This document shows, piece by piece, positions 56,001-64,000 of a stretch of 64,000 nt of DNA (the stretch's first letter is position 1; each line of letters begins with the position of its first letter). The stretch covers positions 2,108,001-2,172,000 of the forward strand of contig CP051143.1 in the NCBI GenBank assembly GCA_001592805.2, read 5' to 3'. The DNA is from Peltaster fructicola (taxonomy: Eukaryota > Ascomycota > Dothideomycetes). The position numbers and the translations under genes are program-made. Under the pieces are notes generated by a model. It searched no databases and had not been told where the DNA came from. It worked only from the letters and a program-made list of their open reading frames with translations.

Positions 56001-57712
56001 CAGAGCCACAGGCCAATGAGCCAGAGCCAGATATCGATCAGCCAATGTTCGACGAGCCAGAGCAGCACGCCAACGAGCCAGAGCCACAGTCCGATAAGGC
56101 AACACCAGATTTGGACCAGCCAATGTCTGATGTGCCAGATTCGCGATTGACCGAGCCAGAGCCACAGACCAACGAGCCAGGGCTGCAGTCCGACGAGACA
56201 GTGCCACAGTTCGACCATCCAATGTCTCAGTCTGACGAGCCAGAGCCACAGTTCGATGAGCTAATGACAGGATACGGACCCATTGAGCCTTTCCCAGAGT
56301 ACACTGATCTCTTTGAGCCTTTGCCAGAGTACGCTGATCTCTTTGAGCCAATATCGGCCGACGATCTAATGCAAGATACTGAGGAAGCTCCTCAGCCTGC
56401 TCCTCAGCCTACATCTGCGCCCGCTCCTCAGGTCCCTGCTCAACCTTCAAGTGCTCTTGTGTCTGCACCTACGTCGATAGCAGTATCTCAGCCACAACAG
56501 ACACCTACAGGCTTGTTCAGCTCGCAACCAGTCCCAGAGCCAGAGACAAAGGCCACACCTGCGCGTCGACCAGAGTCAGTCGAGGACACTGTCTCGGGTG
56601 CTGAGACACAGCGGAAGAAGAAACGAATTGCATCTCCAACTTCTACTCCCGCTGCTACGAAGCCAGCATTGACTACCACGCCAGCTGTAGCTCCGTCCTC
56701 TAAATCCGCTGCCGCGAAGCCTGCATTGACTACCACACCAGCTGCAGCTTCGACTCCGTTCTCGATCTTCGGCATGGTTGTCTCTGGTCCAAAAGGCACT
56801 CCATCGACTGTAGTTGTCAAGCCATCACCAAAAGGTAAAGAGCCAGCAGGAAGTGCACCACAACCTGCAACACCGTTCCACTTGTCACTCACCGGTCCAT
56901 CGGACACTCCATCCGAAATGTGTGTCAACCCATCACCCGAAGGTGAAGAGCCAGCAGGAAGTGCGCCACAACCTTCAACACCATTCGGCTTCTCATTCGG
57001 TAGCAACAGTACTGCAGCATTTGGCACAAGCTCTATATTGCCGGTCTCGACACCGACAATGGGGCCGGTGGCTTCTAGACATCGGTCGCGTGCTCGTCCT
57101 GTGGCGCGTCGATTGCCTCGTCCTGAGTTGAATCCTCAATACAACCAACTTCAAGACATGTCTGTTGCGAATGCGGAGGCTTGGGCCAACAAGTGGATCG
57201 AAGAATCCTGGGTCGACCTGCACGCCGTGGAACGAAAAGTCGACAACGCCTTCAACCGCGATATCTACGAAGATCCAGCTATCAGACAGCTGCTGACCAA
57301 AGTCGACATCCGTCTTGAGCACATCAAGGCTTGGATCGCAGGCGCAGGCAAGGATGGATTCAACCGTGCCCAGGCTAGAGAAGTGTGGTTCGATGCACCG
57401 CAACGAGAGATACTTGTCTCTGTCGAAAGCCATACACCAGACACACTACTGTGCTTTCTCAACACCACCTGCGTGTACAAGATGTGGCCAACACCTAATG
57501 ATGCTCTGGCCCTTAGAATCCTTGGTAACTTCAAGCACCTGCTTGAAGTTGTCGAGTGTCCTTTCGAGATACGCACGGTAGAGCGGACAGTGACCTGGAT
57601 TGGAGCTTGGTTGCTACCGGCACCAACACCACCGTCAACACCACCACCTGAGGAGGAATCTGAGGACGACTCCTCGTGGCTTGATCGTGCACTCCTTGGG
57701 TTGGAAGACTGA
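53024..57712 (+). CDS. Large unknown membrane-anchored repeat protein
   Basis: 1562 residues if read straight; the apparent longer frame begins at GTG, so ATG 53024 was chosen. A GTAAGT...CTGAC...CAG segment at 53090-53143 (54 nt) is a probable in-frame intron. The N-terminus has hydrophobic stretches (LVLWALVVLGW, AWFVYLWLPFLLVFL, LLPLLAWFLEQLLALF), so it is membrane-bound. A Pro/Ser/Ala region follows, then four copies of a Trp-Phe helical module (54300-55110), two arrays of 12-residue acidic/Pro repeats (55411-56265), and a Pro/Ala/Thr stretch with a 36-residue duplication and FG-like TPFSIFG and TPFGFSFG. A helical C-terminal domain (~190 residues: NAEAWANKWIEESWVDLHA) and an acidic tail end it. 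I do not recognise the family. FG-like pieces invite a nuclear-pore guess but evidence is thin. Confidence 0.8.
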   Translation: MGLFHPLVLWALVVLGWSLPDEVSERARITYTGLGTDNYQVSVVPSSLPAWFVYLWLPFLLVFLCNITGDYEGALKALVEPPLTIASYLWSLTRPVARRNFRYGVAAVCVPVSWLVGFYVKHVLLPLLAWFLEQLLALFRKEWPNVDFRPSGLLGVREALSALVRDLPQGRLRVQVVLPRLLVRLRILQLACQLVRALLSHQSHTTTGRSSSSPASAAGGQPTRSPPPPMPGLLPMTPPGSPAAVAGPRPPFQAPAPPSDAPSSAPATSASTGSGSGNASAANAAVHEPLSWLGGRPNRVLTTEPDWSRAHKGPLVSSLSQAKAAASAKPAVVPTSSRSLAPFAGPQSQRLRRRERLLTVVTVDASTQTDDDGKQFLSAGHPEARSSSLSSAKEGKTVHVDAVQPQADKAVSEPVMTETQILLLVEVTASAWFSTLDRADRRIVIERISAGKDYDEVQRRAEAKLPRQRSSRKAPQTESKHEKSPAPVPEPTTTPAKEVVAPKSILKAPWFKVPVLHDREAFLRRPAAGKDSTAHRDVARVKLSRRKAEQAPKLIIDGQLPKATNAEQPPQQTIVKSSIPADFAKAPWFQILTEFEQKQLCLDAAAGKIDDFSTARKVAEGNLSTCIAWKYGLTAPAPGDVSLAHHSSCRSLPAVHSECFWFTQLCTSDKFMVLAAFWNGEDLLPFARSSIERQREQMAAYIHHGVSPLRAPSVFKFPTLATPTIVVTESDDFSIPSSPADSPPSRPTSSTKTKGKTVFKASSKTKSKTKLRLRQKGYPKASPKSVSGSRVEQKPEVQELPQVEPPSEVQELPQVEPPSEVQKLPQVQPTPEVQEQPQVNPTPEVQEAPQVEPVSGIDAEPQVEPISGSDAEPQVGQTSGSPVEPHGEQNPDNQAGQAEPQGERTSDIHTAPDAEPTSVCDKPMPRVDEQVPQASEPEPQLDHPMSDEPEPEPEPQPQPQFDQPMSDEPEPQFDQPMSDGPEPQFDQPMSDDSEPQANEPEPDIDQPMFDEPEQHANEPEPQSDKATPDLDQPMSDVPDSRLTEPEPQTNEPGLQSDETVPQFDHPMSQSDEPEPQFDELMTGYGPIEPFPEYTDLFEPLPEYADLFEPISADDLMQDTEEAPQPAPQPTSAPAPQVPAQPSSALVSAPTSIAVSQPQQTPTGLFSSQPVPEPETKATPARRPESVEDTVSGAETQRKKKRIASPTSTPAATKPALTTTPAVAPSSKSAAAKPALTTTPAAASTPFSIFGMVVSGPKGTPSTVVVKPSPKGKEPAGSAPQPATPFHLSLTGPSDTPSEMCVNPSPEGEEPAGSAPQPSTPFGFSFGSNSTAAFGTSSILPVSTPTMGPVASRHRSRARPVARRLPRPELNPQYNQLQDMSVANAEAWANKWIEESWVDLHAVERKVDNAFNRDIYEDPAIRQLLTKVDIRLEHIKAWIAGAGKDGFNRAQAREVWFDAPQREILVSVESHTPDTLLCFLNTTCVYKMWPTPNDALALRILGNFKHLLEVVECPFEIRTVERTVTWIGAWLLPAPTPPSTPPPEEESEDDSSWLDRALLGLED
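54300..55110 (+). repeat. Four degenerate ~78-residue Trp-Phe modules inside the large unknown protein
   Basis: Cores begin with the Trp codons at 54317, 54551, 54785 and 55004: ASAWFSTLDRADRR, KAPWFKVPVLHDRE, KAPWFQILTEFEQK and ECFWFTQLCTSDKF. Three of the four then have AGKD or AGKI and a helix with Arg-x-Ala. Spacing is 234, 234 and 219 bp. Each core of ~37 residues is followed by a Pro/Lys-rich spacer of varied sequence. Confidence 0.75.
55411..55656 (+). repeat. In-frame 36-bp array, unit EVQELPQVEPPS
   Basis: The first two units are nearly identical at DNA level (starting at 55411 and 55447); later ones drift to forms such as EVQEQPQVNPTP and AEPQVEPISGSD. All keep the 12-residue period. 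Confidence 0.85.
55828..56265 (+). repeat. In-frame 36-bp array, unit DEPEPQFDQPMS
   Basis: About a dozen imperfect copies, best at 55900-56000, degenerating to units such as NEPEPQSDKATP. The period is again 12 residues but the sequence differs from the 55411 array. The skewed composition leaves two other frames open here (55152-56150 plus, 55539-56351 minus). Confidence 0.85.
56786..57001 (+). repeat. 36-residue (108-bp) tandem duplication
   Basis: Copies begin at 56786 (GPKGTPSTVVVKPSPKGKEP) and 56894 (GPSDTPSEMCVNPSPEGEEP) and share AGSAPQP-TPF. The length is exactly three 12-residue units. Confidence 0.8.
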
Positions 57713-57779
57713 TCTCGTGCGAACAGAGGATGATCACAAGTTGTGGAGGTGTGGCAAGCCGAGATCACCATCTGGAAGT

Positions 57780-57957
57780 AAGTCCTGACAGAGCCTGGCG
57801 AATCCTGGGTCGGGTTTATATCCCTTCCGGTGAGCTTGAAAGGCTGCTGAATAAGGCATTCACACACTTCGGCTGGATCTAAGTCCAACACGGTCTGGCA
57901 AATCCTAGGCTGGGAATGATCCCTGCCGGTGAGCTTGAAAGACTGCACAAGGCATTC
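57780..57957. repeat. Direct repeat of ~80 bp, two copies
   Basis: 57780-57861 and 57881-57957 align over AAGTCC, CTGGC-AATCCT, CCGGTGAGCTTGAAA and AAGGCATTC with scattered changes. They lie just after the large unknown gene's stop. Confidence 0.75.
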
Positions 57958-59247
57958 CAGGGTAGGAAAGTGGAGGTTATAAGTTGTGTTGCTCATCTCG
58001 AGCACACCGCCTACCAGCAAGAGAGGTGAGCATATGCCATCGAGGACATATAACGAGGGCAGGGAAGAGACGGTTCGTATGATGTGTTGGAATGGGTTCC
58101 ACACCGCCGTCAAGGATGGTAGGCAGAGGAGATGTGACCGCGAGGGTCAAGGACCTAGCTACTATCGAGGATACCGTGGAGGATATAAGGCCTGAGGAAG
58201 TCTGAGCAATAGGATCATGGTGTTGTGTCTGGCGGGACCTCACCACCGAATTGCAGGACGACCAATAAGGCAATGGGTATAGCGAAGGTGGCAGTACATG
58301 ATGGCAGAGTGAAGGTTAAAGTGTTGGCTCATTGCCGCACTACCAAGCTCAAAGCCGGATTGTCAGACCAACTGGAGCTCATATACCTGAAGCATCATGG
58401 CGAGGAGGTTGAAGATGTCATTGAGACATCGCCGAGCTCGACCTGATTGTGGATGGTCGCACCTAGCGACACTAAGGCGGCTTGGTCGTGTCGGTGGCAA
58501 AGGCCGCATTGCCAAACGTGAGTCCTGGATGTCTGCTATGGATGCATTGGAGGGTCATGGCAAAGGGTCATAATGATGAAAGGTAGCTCTGGTTGCCATC
58601 ATCAGGACATATTGCCGACCTGCGGAGTGCGAATGTTGTCTCTTTGTCTTCTTTGTGAGTTCTTCTTTCTTTTGCGGGCGTTATGCACGAGAGACCTCTA
58701 CGAGGCAATGAGTACGGATAACGATGGCATGGCGGTGTGGCATAGCATTTTTAGCAACGGCTACCATGTACATATTACTGTCAGGATCTCCATCTCCAGA
58801 AATTGCTCCACCTGTGTCCTCCTTTCGTGTCTGCCGCTGACCTGAAGTTCTTTGTTCAGTCTGTAGCGGACGACCACCACAACTGTTTCTGTCCTGTCCG
58901 GCATAGAAACCTCGCCGAATCGTGAAGACTGGCGATCATGCGGATGCACAATCTTGCTAGGAAGTTGTCGCGGTTGTCGCATAGGAGTGTCGAGCATCAG
59001 AACAAGTGTCTTCCTCGTGCTGCTTCCTATATAGCCTCCAAGCTGACATTCCTACAGCGGTCGAGCTCAGGCGACCCATTGTGATTGGGAGTCGATGTGC
59101 ATTGTCAAAGATGAGAATCATGCAACCAAAGTGAGTCTATTATACGACGACCTAGTGCGACCAATGACCTACATATGCCTTGCCATGCTATGCTATAATT
59201 CATCCTTTCATGTACCTCGTGACAGCATCTTCTTGTTTCCATGACGT
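57958..59247. other. 1.3-kb region without a supported gene
   Basis: Flanking genes are convergent. Short plus-strand frames (58225-58446, 58573-58845) have no domain. Part of 58000-58450 looks protein-like in shifting frames and could be a decayed gene, but I cannot name it. Confidence 0.35.
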
Positions 59248-60151
59248 CTATATCGACTTCTCATGAGCAAAGCCAATCTTGTTACCTTGTTGAACCTTGT
59301 AGTAGACAATGTTGCGAAGATCGATGTTCCTTGTTCCAAACAAAGTCTCCTTAACGTTCTTGCTACAGACCGAGGTGTCTGGCGGATTCTGATGGAGAGC
59401 ACGGCAATGCGGGCCAAGACTGAAACGAAGTAATGATTAGTCGTTGTTTTGAGGGTCGTCAACGTATAAGCATCACTTACTTTCCCTGAAAGTTGATCTC
59501 AAACCACTCGTTATAGCCCACTTGAGAGCTTAAGTATCCGCCGTTGATCGAGCCTCCTTGACCTGTGCACACTTTGTCAGTCCTCATTCCAGCATAGTCA
59601 TCGACCGGCATACTCCTCTGCTGAGCATCAGTGGCTGGCATCACATATCGTCTTGCACCGTCAGGCAGATGGATACTTCGCCACGGAAAGTCTTCTGCAC
59701 TAGTTGTGCTTGGGTTGATCTGTGCTGTACCACGGTCTGAGAGATTGGCGGCGTAGAATGGATGAACGGATGCGCCTGATCCCGTATAGTTGACATCTCC
59801 TTCATGTGCAGTAACTACTCGTTGGCTGTCACAGGTCAGCGACTGTAGTGCTTGCTGTCTGTACTTGGTCGTGTTGTTCACTTACAACACACGATTCCCT
59901 CCCAAGATACAGAGCATGACTCTGCAGTTCTCTTCTGCGATGTCTTCCCAGCCATCGATATTGAAGTTTGCTTGAATCGGCTGAGACGCACTATCGCCAG
60001 GAGCTCGTGTCTGAAGGTCGTCCGAGGGCTCACCACTATCGGCCGGGCTGTCGTCTGCTTCAACGACCGCGATGGGTGCCGCGAGCACAGTAGAGGAAAG
60101 AAGTGTGAGAAGAGCAACCTTGCTCAGGAGCTTGTGAGAGATGGCCACCAT
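59248..60151 (-). CDS. Secreted unknown, weakly NucA/NucB nuclease-like
   Basis: Three exons: 60151-59886, 59825-59481 and 59419-59248, introns 60 and 61 nt; 260 residues. A signal peptide (LLSKVALLTLLSSTVLAAP) and an acidic propeptide-like stretch ending LQTRAPG lead to the mature part. This contains WEDIAEENCRVMLCILGGN, ASVHPFYAANLSDRG, AEDFPWRSIHLPDGARR and VMPATDAQQRS. The order of the FPW motif, then Gly, then a Pro-Ala-x-x-x-Gln-Gln strand resembles secreted DNase NucA/NucB domains. However, the expected Cys-Asp-Glu is not exact, so this is only a possibility. Four Cys (NCRVMLC, KVCTGQ, HCRAL and VCSKN contribute) could form disulfides. Confidence 0.65.
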
Positions 60152-61080
60152 GTTGCTGGTATGGGTTAATATTCGGCCTCTATAACTCTAGTGCTAGAGA
60201 AGAGATTCGCGATGTTCCAATGGATGACTTCGAACTAGGGAGGACGCACTTCAGCAGTACTTATCACTTTACCATTCTTGAATTTGTGATGTCTTTCGAC
60301 ATAGGTGTCTATCGCGTACATCATCACGGCATGGTAGTCTGGCATGATCTCGTGCTCAGTTCTGATGCTAGACATGACTAGCTGCTGCATCCGACCATTA
60401 CCAACAGCTCCATGGTGATCCTGTTGGCAGCATGTAACGACTGATCGGCGGCCGTGCGACATGTATCAGAATCCTGTCGGCAGCGTGTTCCGGTCGTTTG
60501 GCATTCTTTCGCAGTGTACGCAACTGGACGTAGACAGTAATCGTTGTGATGTGTTGGCTGAGAGCATACAAGAGGTGGTAGCAGGCAAGCGGCAAATATA
60601 TTCTCCGGAGTTCTGCCCAAGCTGCCGCCAAGGCGGTCTGCACTGGCCATACACGTCTTCAGGTTCTAGGAATCGACAACCCACTACTAGCACAGCTCCA
60701 CGAGCATAAGTCTCTCGCACGACTTGTCAGAGATGCGATGGTGAGAATCGGGATGCCACGTTTCGAGGATGCAGGATGATTTGAGGTTTCAGCATTGACG
60801 ATCGCTGATGAAAGTCGACTCGAACAACAATCGAGCAGGACACATCCACAACAATGCCATGAAAGGATTGCACACGTGTGCACACACTATCACTATCGCC
60901 ATGTATTGACATCGTTTCCATGTTGGTGCCAGAAGAGACCTCCATGGGCTCGAGAGTCTCATGGAGGTATAAAAGCTCGAAGAGATCATGCTAGGGAAGG
61001 ACATCCAACCACCAGCATCCACGATTATCATCATTACAAGCATATACCATCTTTCCATCTCACAGCATCACATCCTCATA
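60152..61080. promoter_or_regulatory. Divergent region; TATA box for the secreted Cys-rich gene
   Basis: TATAAAAG at 60968-60975 lies about 106 bp before the ATG at 61081. Between 60235 and 60720 several minus-strand frames look weakly protein-like but no consistent splice model was found, so no gene is called. Confidence 0.4.
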
Positions 61081-61691
61081 ATGCAGCCTCAGTACATCGC
61101 TGTTCTCCTGGCCGCCGTCTCTGGCGTGATGGCCTCACCACTTCCCGACGCGAGTACCGGCCCTAAGACTGGCTATATCGAACACTTCCGCGAGCCGGGC
61201 AAGTTCACCAATGGTAGCTTGATCTGGTTTGGACCAGCAGCAAACCACACGACAAGGTCACTCGACGAGCGTGCTTCGTGCAGTATTGCAGGAGACGCTC
61301 CAAAGTGTGATAGTTCCCACACTGCTCGCAACAATGTCTGTGATTCACTGATCACTGAGCTCAATGGCGATGGAGCCACTGGTGTCCCAACATCGCCACG
61401 ACAGATCTGCTATCTTGGTGATTCCGAGAGCAACGAATACTGCTGTGTCTCATGGCATAACCCAGTCAATGGTCTAACAAAAGGAGACCTGGCTACACCA
61501 GCCAATACCATCATGACACAGTGTACACAGAATGGTATCTCTGGCAAGGTCAACAACATTGTAAGTCATCGAAAGCCCTGAAGCAAGTAGTGCTTCAGAT
61601 CGTACCTCTATCATGCATATGCTGATCTCTCTAGTACCTAAGAGGACGCTGTACAGCCGTTTGTCTGTCCAACCGTGGCACTGGCTGCTAA
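61081..61691 (+). CDS. Small secreted Cys-rich protein, WD-like family
   Basis: Two exons, 61081-61560 and 61635-61691, with a 74-nt intron; 178 residues. The signal peptide is MQPQYIAVLLAAVSGVMASP. The mature part has about ten Cys in a pattern I associate with the fungal secreted WD-like family: CSIAGDAPKCDSSHTARNNVC, QICYLGDSESNEYCCVSW, MTQCTQNG and, from exon 2, YLRGRCTAVCLSNRGTGC. The family is widespread in ascomycete secretomes; function is unknown and effector roles have been suggested. The upstream in-frame ATG at 60988 lies in the 5' leader after the TATA box and is not preferred because it hides the signal peptide. Confidence 0.8.
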
Positions 61692-62122
61692 GTAGTCGCC
61701 TGTGGGTGGGTAGACGTGAGATGGTCGCATGGTCGATTAGTAAGGGATAGTAGAGCTTCTAGACATGAGCTTGATATGTAATGATGTATACGAGAGATAT
61801 CTATTGAGTTTCCAGAAGTAATGGCTTCCTTTCGATGACAGCTCTATGATGTTGAGCTGAATTTCCCTTCATGCTTCGCTTCCCAGTGGGGCAGTGTGTC
61901 TCAGTAGCGTTTGTTGTAAGGCTTCCTGACGTTATTCTTCGTGCTCCTGCAGGATGCACTGCGACACCGATGACATCTGAAATGACGACTGAAACGATGT
62001 GAACAAGTATACCGAAGGCCTCTCTGGCTGGTCTCGCCGTTGCCTATAATACATTAGGCACCACCAAGAAGAAGCTGCTGCTACAGCTTGTCCGCCAACA
62101 ACAATCTCTCAACATCTCAATC
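61692..62122. other. Intergenic, nothing recognised
   Basis: 431 bp. TATAATAC near 62045 could serve the next gene, about 78 bp before its ATG. Confidence 0.4.
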
Positions 62123-62788
62123 ATGGCCGGATGCATGCTGTTCTGCGTCTCAGAGGAGGCGAAATCTGTATGTGACGTTCGAGGAAAGCATTGCGAGATG
62201 TATCACTGACGATGGACTAAGGCGACTCGACAAGCTCTCAACATCAAGCACGAGAAATACGATGTAGGACACTTCTTCCTCGTCGAATCTCGAGGAGGTC
62301 CAACACGAAGCGAACGCTTTCGGATGGCGCTGGAGGAGAACGACTCCTTTGACACCGACTTCATTGGTGCGACTCCCGAAGACTGTCAAGCATGGGCGCT
62401 CGAGAGACAACGCCACGACAACAAGGTCGATCAAGATCTGATCGCTATTGTCGATGCTCGCAGCGCGAAAGACGGCACTCTGCTGGTACAGAAGTACTAC
62501 ACACTGCCAGAGGACTGCGACGCCTTGACATTTGGAGGATATGGCGCCCTACCACCAGAGAGAAACGTCTGGTATGACTTCCGAGTCGATCATCGGTATG
62601 CTGGGAAAGTCATCGCAGCATTGACGGAAGTCAGCCCAGAGGTTGCCTACCCGATATACTACGGCAACAAGGATAGATTCACCAACTCGGATGGCGTGTT
62701 CGACGTGCAGGAGGCGGATCGCTTTTGTCGAGCAGAGGATGCGGATGTGAAACGGTCTGATATCTATAGACGCAAGTTCGAGACTTGA
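62123..62788 (+). CDS. Unknown cytosolic protein, 203 residues
   Basis: Two exons, 62123-62167 and 62222-62788, with a 54-nt GTATGT...TAAG intron. No signal peptide or membrane segment. The N-terminus is MAGCMLFCVSEEAKS. The body is mixed alpha/beta with charged runs (EKYDVGHFFLVESRGGP, LALERQRHD-like helix, DLIAIVDARSAKDGTLLVQK, GGYGALPPERNVWYDFRV). I do not recognise a family. A consistent splice frame, codon usage like its neighbours and an even, globular composition support it as a real gene. Confidence 0.6.
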
Positions 62789-63718
62789 GGATTCGAAATG
62801 GGCGATATCGTGATATCAGTACTCAAGCTTATGACCAATCTCACATCTTTCTGGAATGCTCCCTTTCGCTCTGACAATGGAATCAGTATGACTCTCTATC
62901 TTCGCATCGTGCATCCGATGTATGCAGCATGATTTGGTCCAGCTTGGAAGATCTTCTGTTGACTCGTCAGCGTCATGTTATCGGCCCACCCGTCGACATT
63001 GCATTAGCAGCAGAACTCAGAGTTATTCGCGGTCGATCAACTGCTCTGTGTCGGACCGAACAGTTAACCCTGCCGCGCGCAGTCATAAGCCAAGCCGTCA
63101 AAAACAACCAGAGGATCAGTGAAAGGGCAGGAACCTCTTCTGCGCCGTCCTGGTCGCCTTGCATGAGATGTCACTGGACTCTCCGGCTTCGATCAGCAAT
63201 CCTCTACGTGCATGCAGCATTATCCACAGGTTCATGTCGCAATCGCAGTTGAGCGCATACGCCGCAGTGTTGCAAGGCTTGCTGGGATCCACAAAATGCG
63301 CGTGCTGTGAGCTTCTGGCTGGCAAGCATCGTCTGATCCACTCACTTTTCTCGCGCGTACTTTACGCTGCCACGCTTATCGAGAGCAGCCTCCGTGGTGC
63401 TTCCGGTCGCGATGAGTCAATACATGTAGGGCACAGCCTTGTGGTTGGACAACCGTCATAGGCGAGGACAATGGAGCTCTCCTGCACTGTCTCACACTTT
63501 CACTCAAGACGAAAGGTAAGCACCTTCAAAGACGCAACTGCTAGCAAAACACCACTGCCCAGACGTCATTCCTGGCGGAGTAATCACTTCTCTCAAGCAC
63601 CAATTTCTCATCTCTTATCGTTCCCTAACATCCTATGCTCTTTGGAAAGAGTGATCATCCTCCAGGAGAACATCGCCTGAGCCGAAACATCCTTAAACGA
63701 GTGTCGAAGAAGACCAAG
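62789..63718. other. Intergenic, no gene supported
   Basis: 930 bp. Several overlapping frames on both strands around 62920-63460, none with family patterns. Confidence 0.4.
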
Positions 63719-64000
63719 ATGGCACCTACTATTCATTGCGTTCGCCACGCACAAGGCTTCCACAACCTCAGCGTTGCTAATCATTCGATGCAAGACCCTC
63801 TACTCACGGAGTTCGGCCAACAGCAGTGCGCTCAGCTGCAGAAGGACTTCCCATTCCATGACAAGGTCGATCTCATCGTGGCGAGTCCTCTGAAAAGGAC
63901 GATTTACACCGCACTCCTCGGCTTTTCGAAAGATATACATGAGAAAGAGCTGGAGATCATTGGTCTGCCTGAGCTACAAGAGACGAGTGATTTGCCGTGT
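63719..64000 (+). CDS. Histidine phosphatase (phosphoglycerate-mutase-like), 5' part
   Basis: ATG 63719, open to the right edge (94 codons seen). The catalytic motif RHAQGFHNL near the N-terminus (Arg-His of the RHG loop), the spacing to LTEFGQQQC and LIVASPLKRTIYTAL with the second active-site Arg are typical of the PGAM-like branch. The sequence resembles fungal Pmu1-type phosphatases more than glycolytic mutases. Catalytic Glu/second His lie near or beyond the edge (ELQETSD is visible). Confidence 0.88.
   Translation, partial: MAPTIHCVRHAQGFHNLSVANHSMQDPLLTEFGQQQCAQLQKDFPFHDKVDLIVASPLKRTIYTALLGFSKDIHEKELEIIGLPELQETSDLPC

Noticed and set aside
55152-56150. 332-codon open frame on the plus strand, Ser/Arg/His-rich
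   Set aside because: It is a second frame over the 36-bp repeat arrays of the large protein; its repetitive content is a by-product of the array composition and it has no start context or domain.
55539-56351. 270-codon open frame on the minus strand
   Set aside because: Also a composition shadow of the same arrays, antisense to the real frame.
57265-58113. 282-codon minus-strand frame with two FKLTGRD copies
   Set aside because: It overlaps the conserved-looking C-terminus of the large gene antisense; the FKLTGRD copies just reflect the 80-bp direct repeat.
60235-60720. Weakly protein-like minus-strand frames
   Set aside because: Three frames alternate and no GT...AG model joins them into one protein.
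60988-61080. Upstream in-frame ATG of the WD-like secreted gene
   Set aside because: It lies just after the TATA box and would bury the signal peptide, so the ATG at 61081 is preferred.

Overview
The window looks like nuclear DNA of a filamentous ascomycete, most likely a dothideomycete. It has intron-poor genes with short introns (about 42-74 nt, GT...AG, with CTGAC/CTAAC-like branch sites), fungal-type calcineurin A, Vps1, V-ATPase A, BiP, Ssl1, Puf4 and Puf6, an AA11 chitin-type LPMO, and small secreted proteins. The class assignment is an inference from gene style, not a proof. I found no tRNA or rRNA genes, no CRISPR, and no transposon or virus-like element that I could support.

Layout. 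0-8 kb: tail of a possible Hsp70-like gene, a divergent mitochondrial pair (UGO1-like / ferredoxin YAH1), a GH47 mannosidase and a secreted AA11 LPMO. 8.5-17.2 kb: calcineurin A, a START-like protein, a divergent pair of unknown genes ending in the same C-terminal motif, a 38-bp minisatellite, an esterase, a stop-interrupted frame and a FAM210-like mitochondrial protein. 17.5-27 kb: Vps1, V-ATPase subunit A (two apparent single-base deletions), a peroxisomal CoA-transferase (SKL end) and an MFS drug transporter. 27-35 kb: a secreted PAN/Apple-like protein, Puf6, a Dabb protein, Rab11/Ypt31 and TFIIH Ssl1. 35-49 kb: Puf4, RNA polymerase III subunit Rpc2, a cytochrome b5-FMN lactate dehydrogenase ending in SRL, a polyol dehydrogenase and a fungal transcription-factor-like protein with one apparent frameshift. 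49.6-52 kb: ER chaperone BiP/Kar2, with an unfolded-protein-response element in its promoter. 53-57.7 kb: a 1.5-kaa unknown membrane-anchored repeat protein. 57.7-64 kb: secreted cysteine-containing proteins, a conserved unknown and the start of a histidine phosphatase.

Working together: several genes serve secretion and endomembrane traffic (GH47, BiP, Rab11, Vps1, V-ATPase). Others serve RNA and ribosome biology (Puf6, Puf4, Rpc2) or organellar metabolism (Ugo1, Yah1, FAM210-like, the two PTS1 enzymes). There is no sign of a biosynthetic cluster. The least explained locus is the 53.0-57.7 kb gene, with a fourfold Trp-Phe module, two 12-residue arrays and an FG-like stretch. Next is the divergent pair at 11.6-13.8 kb with a shared C-terminus.
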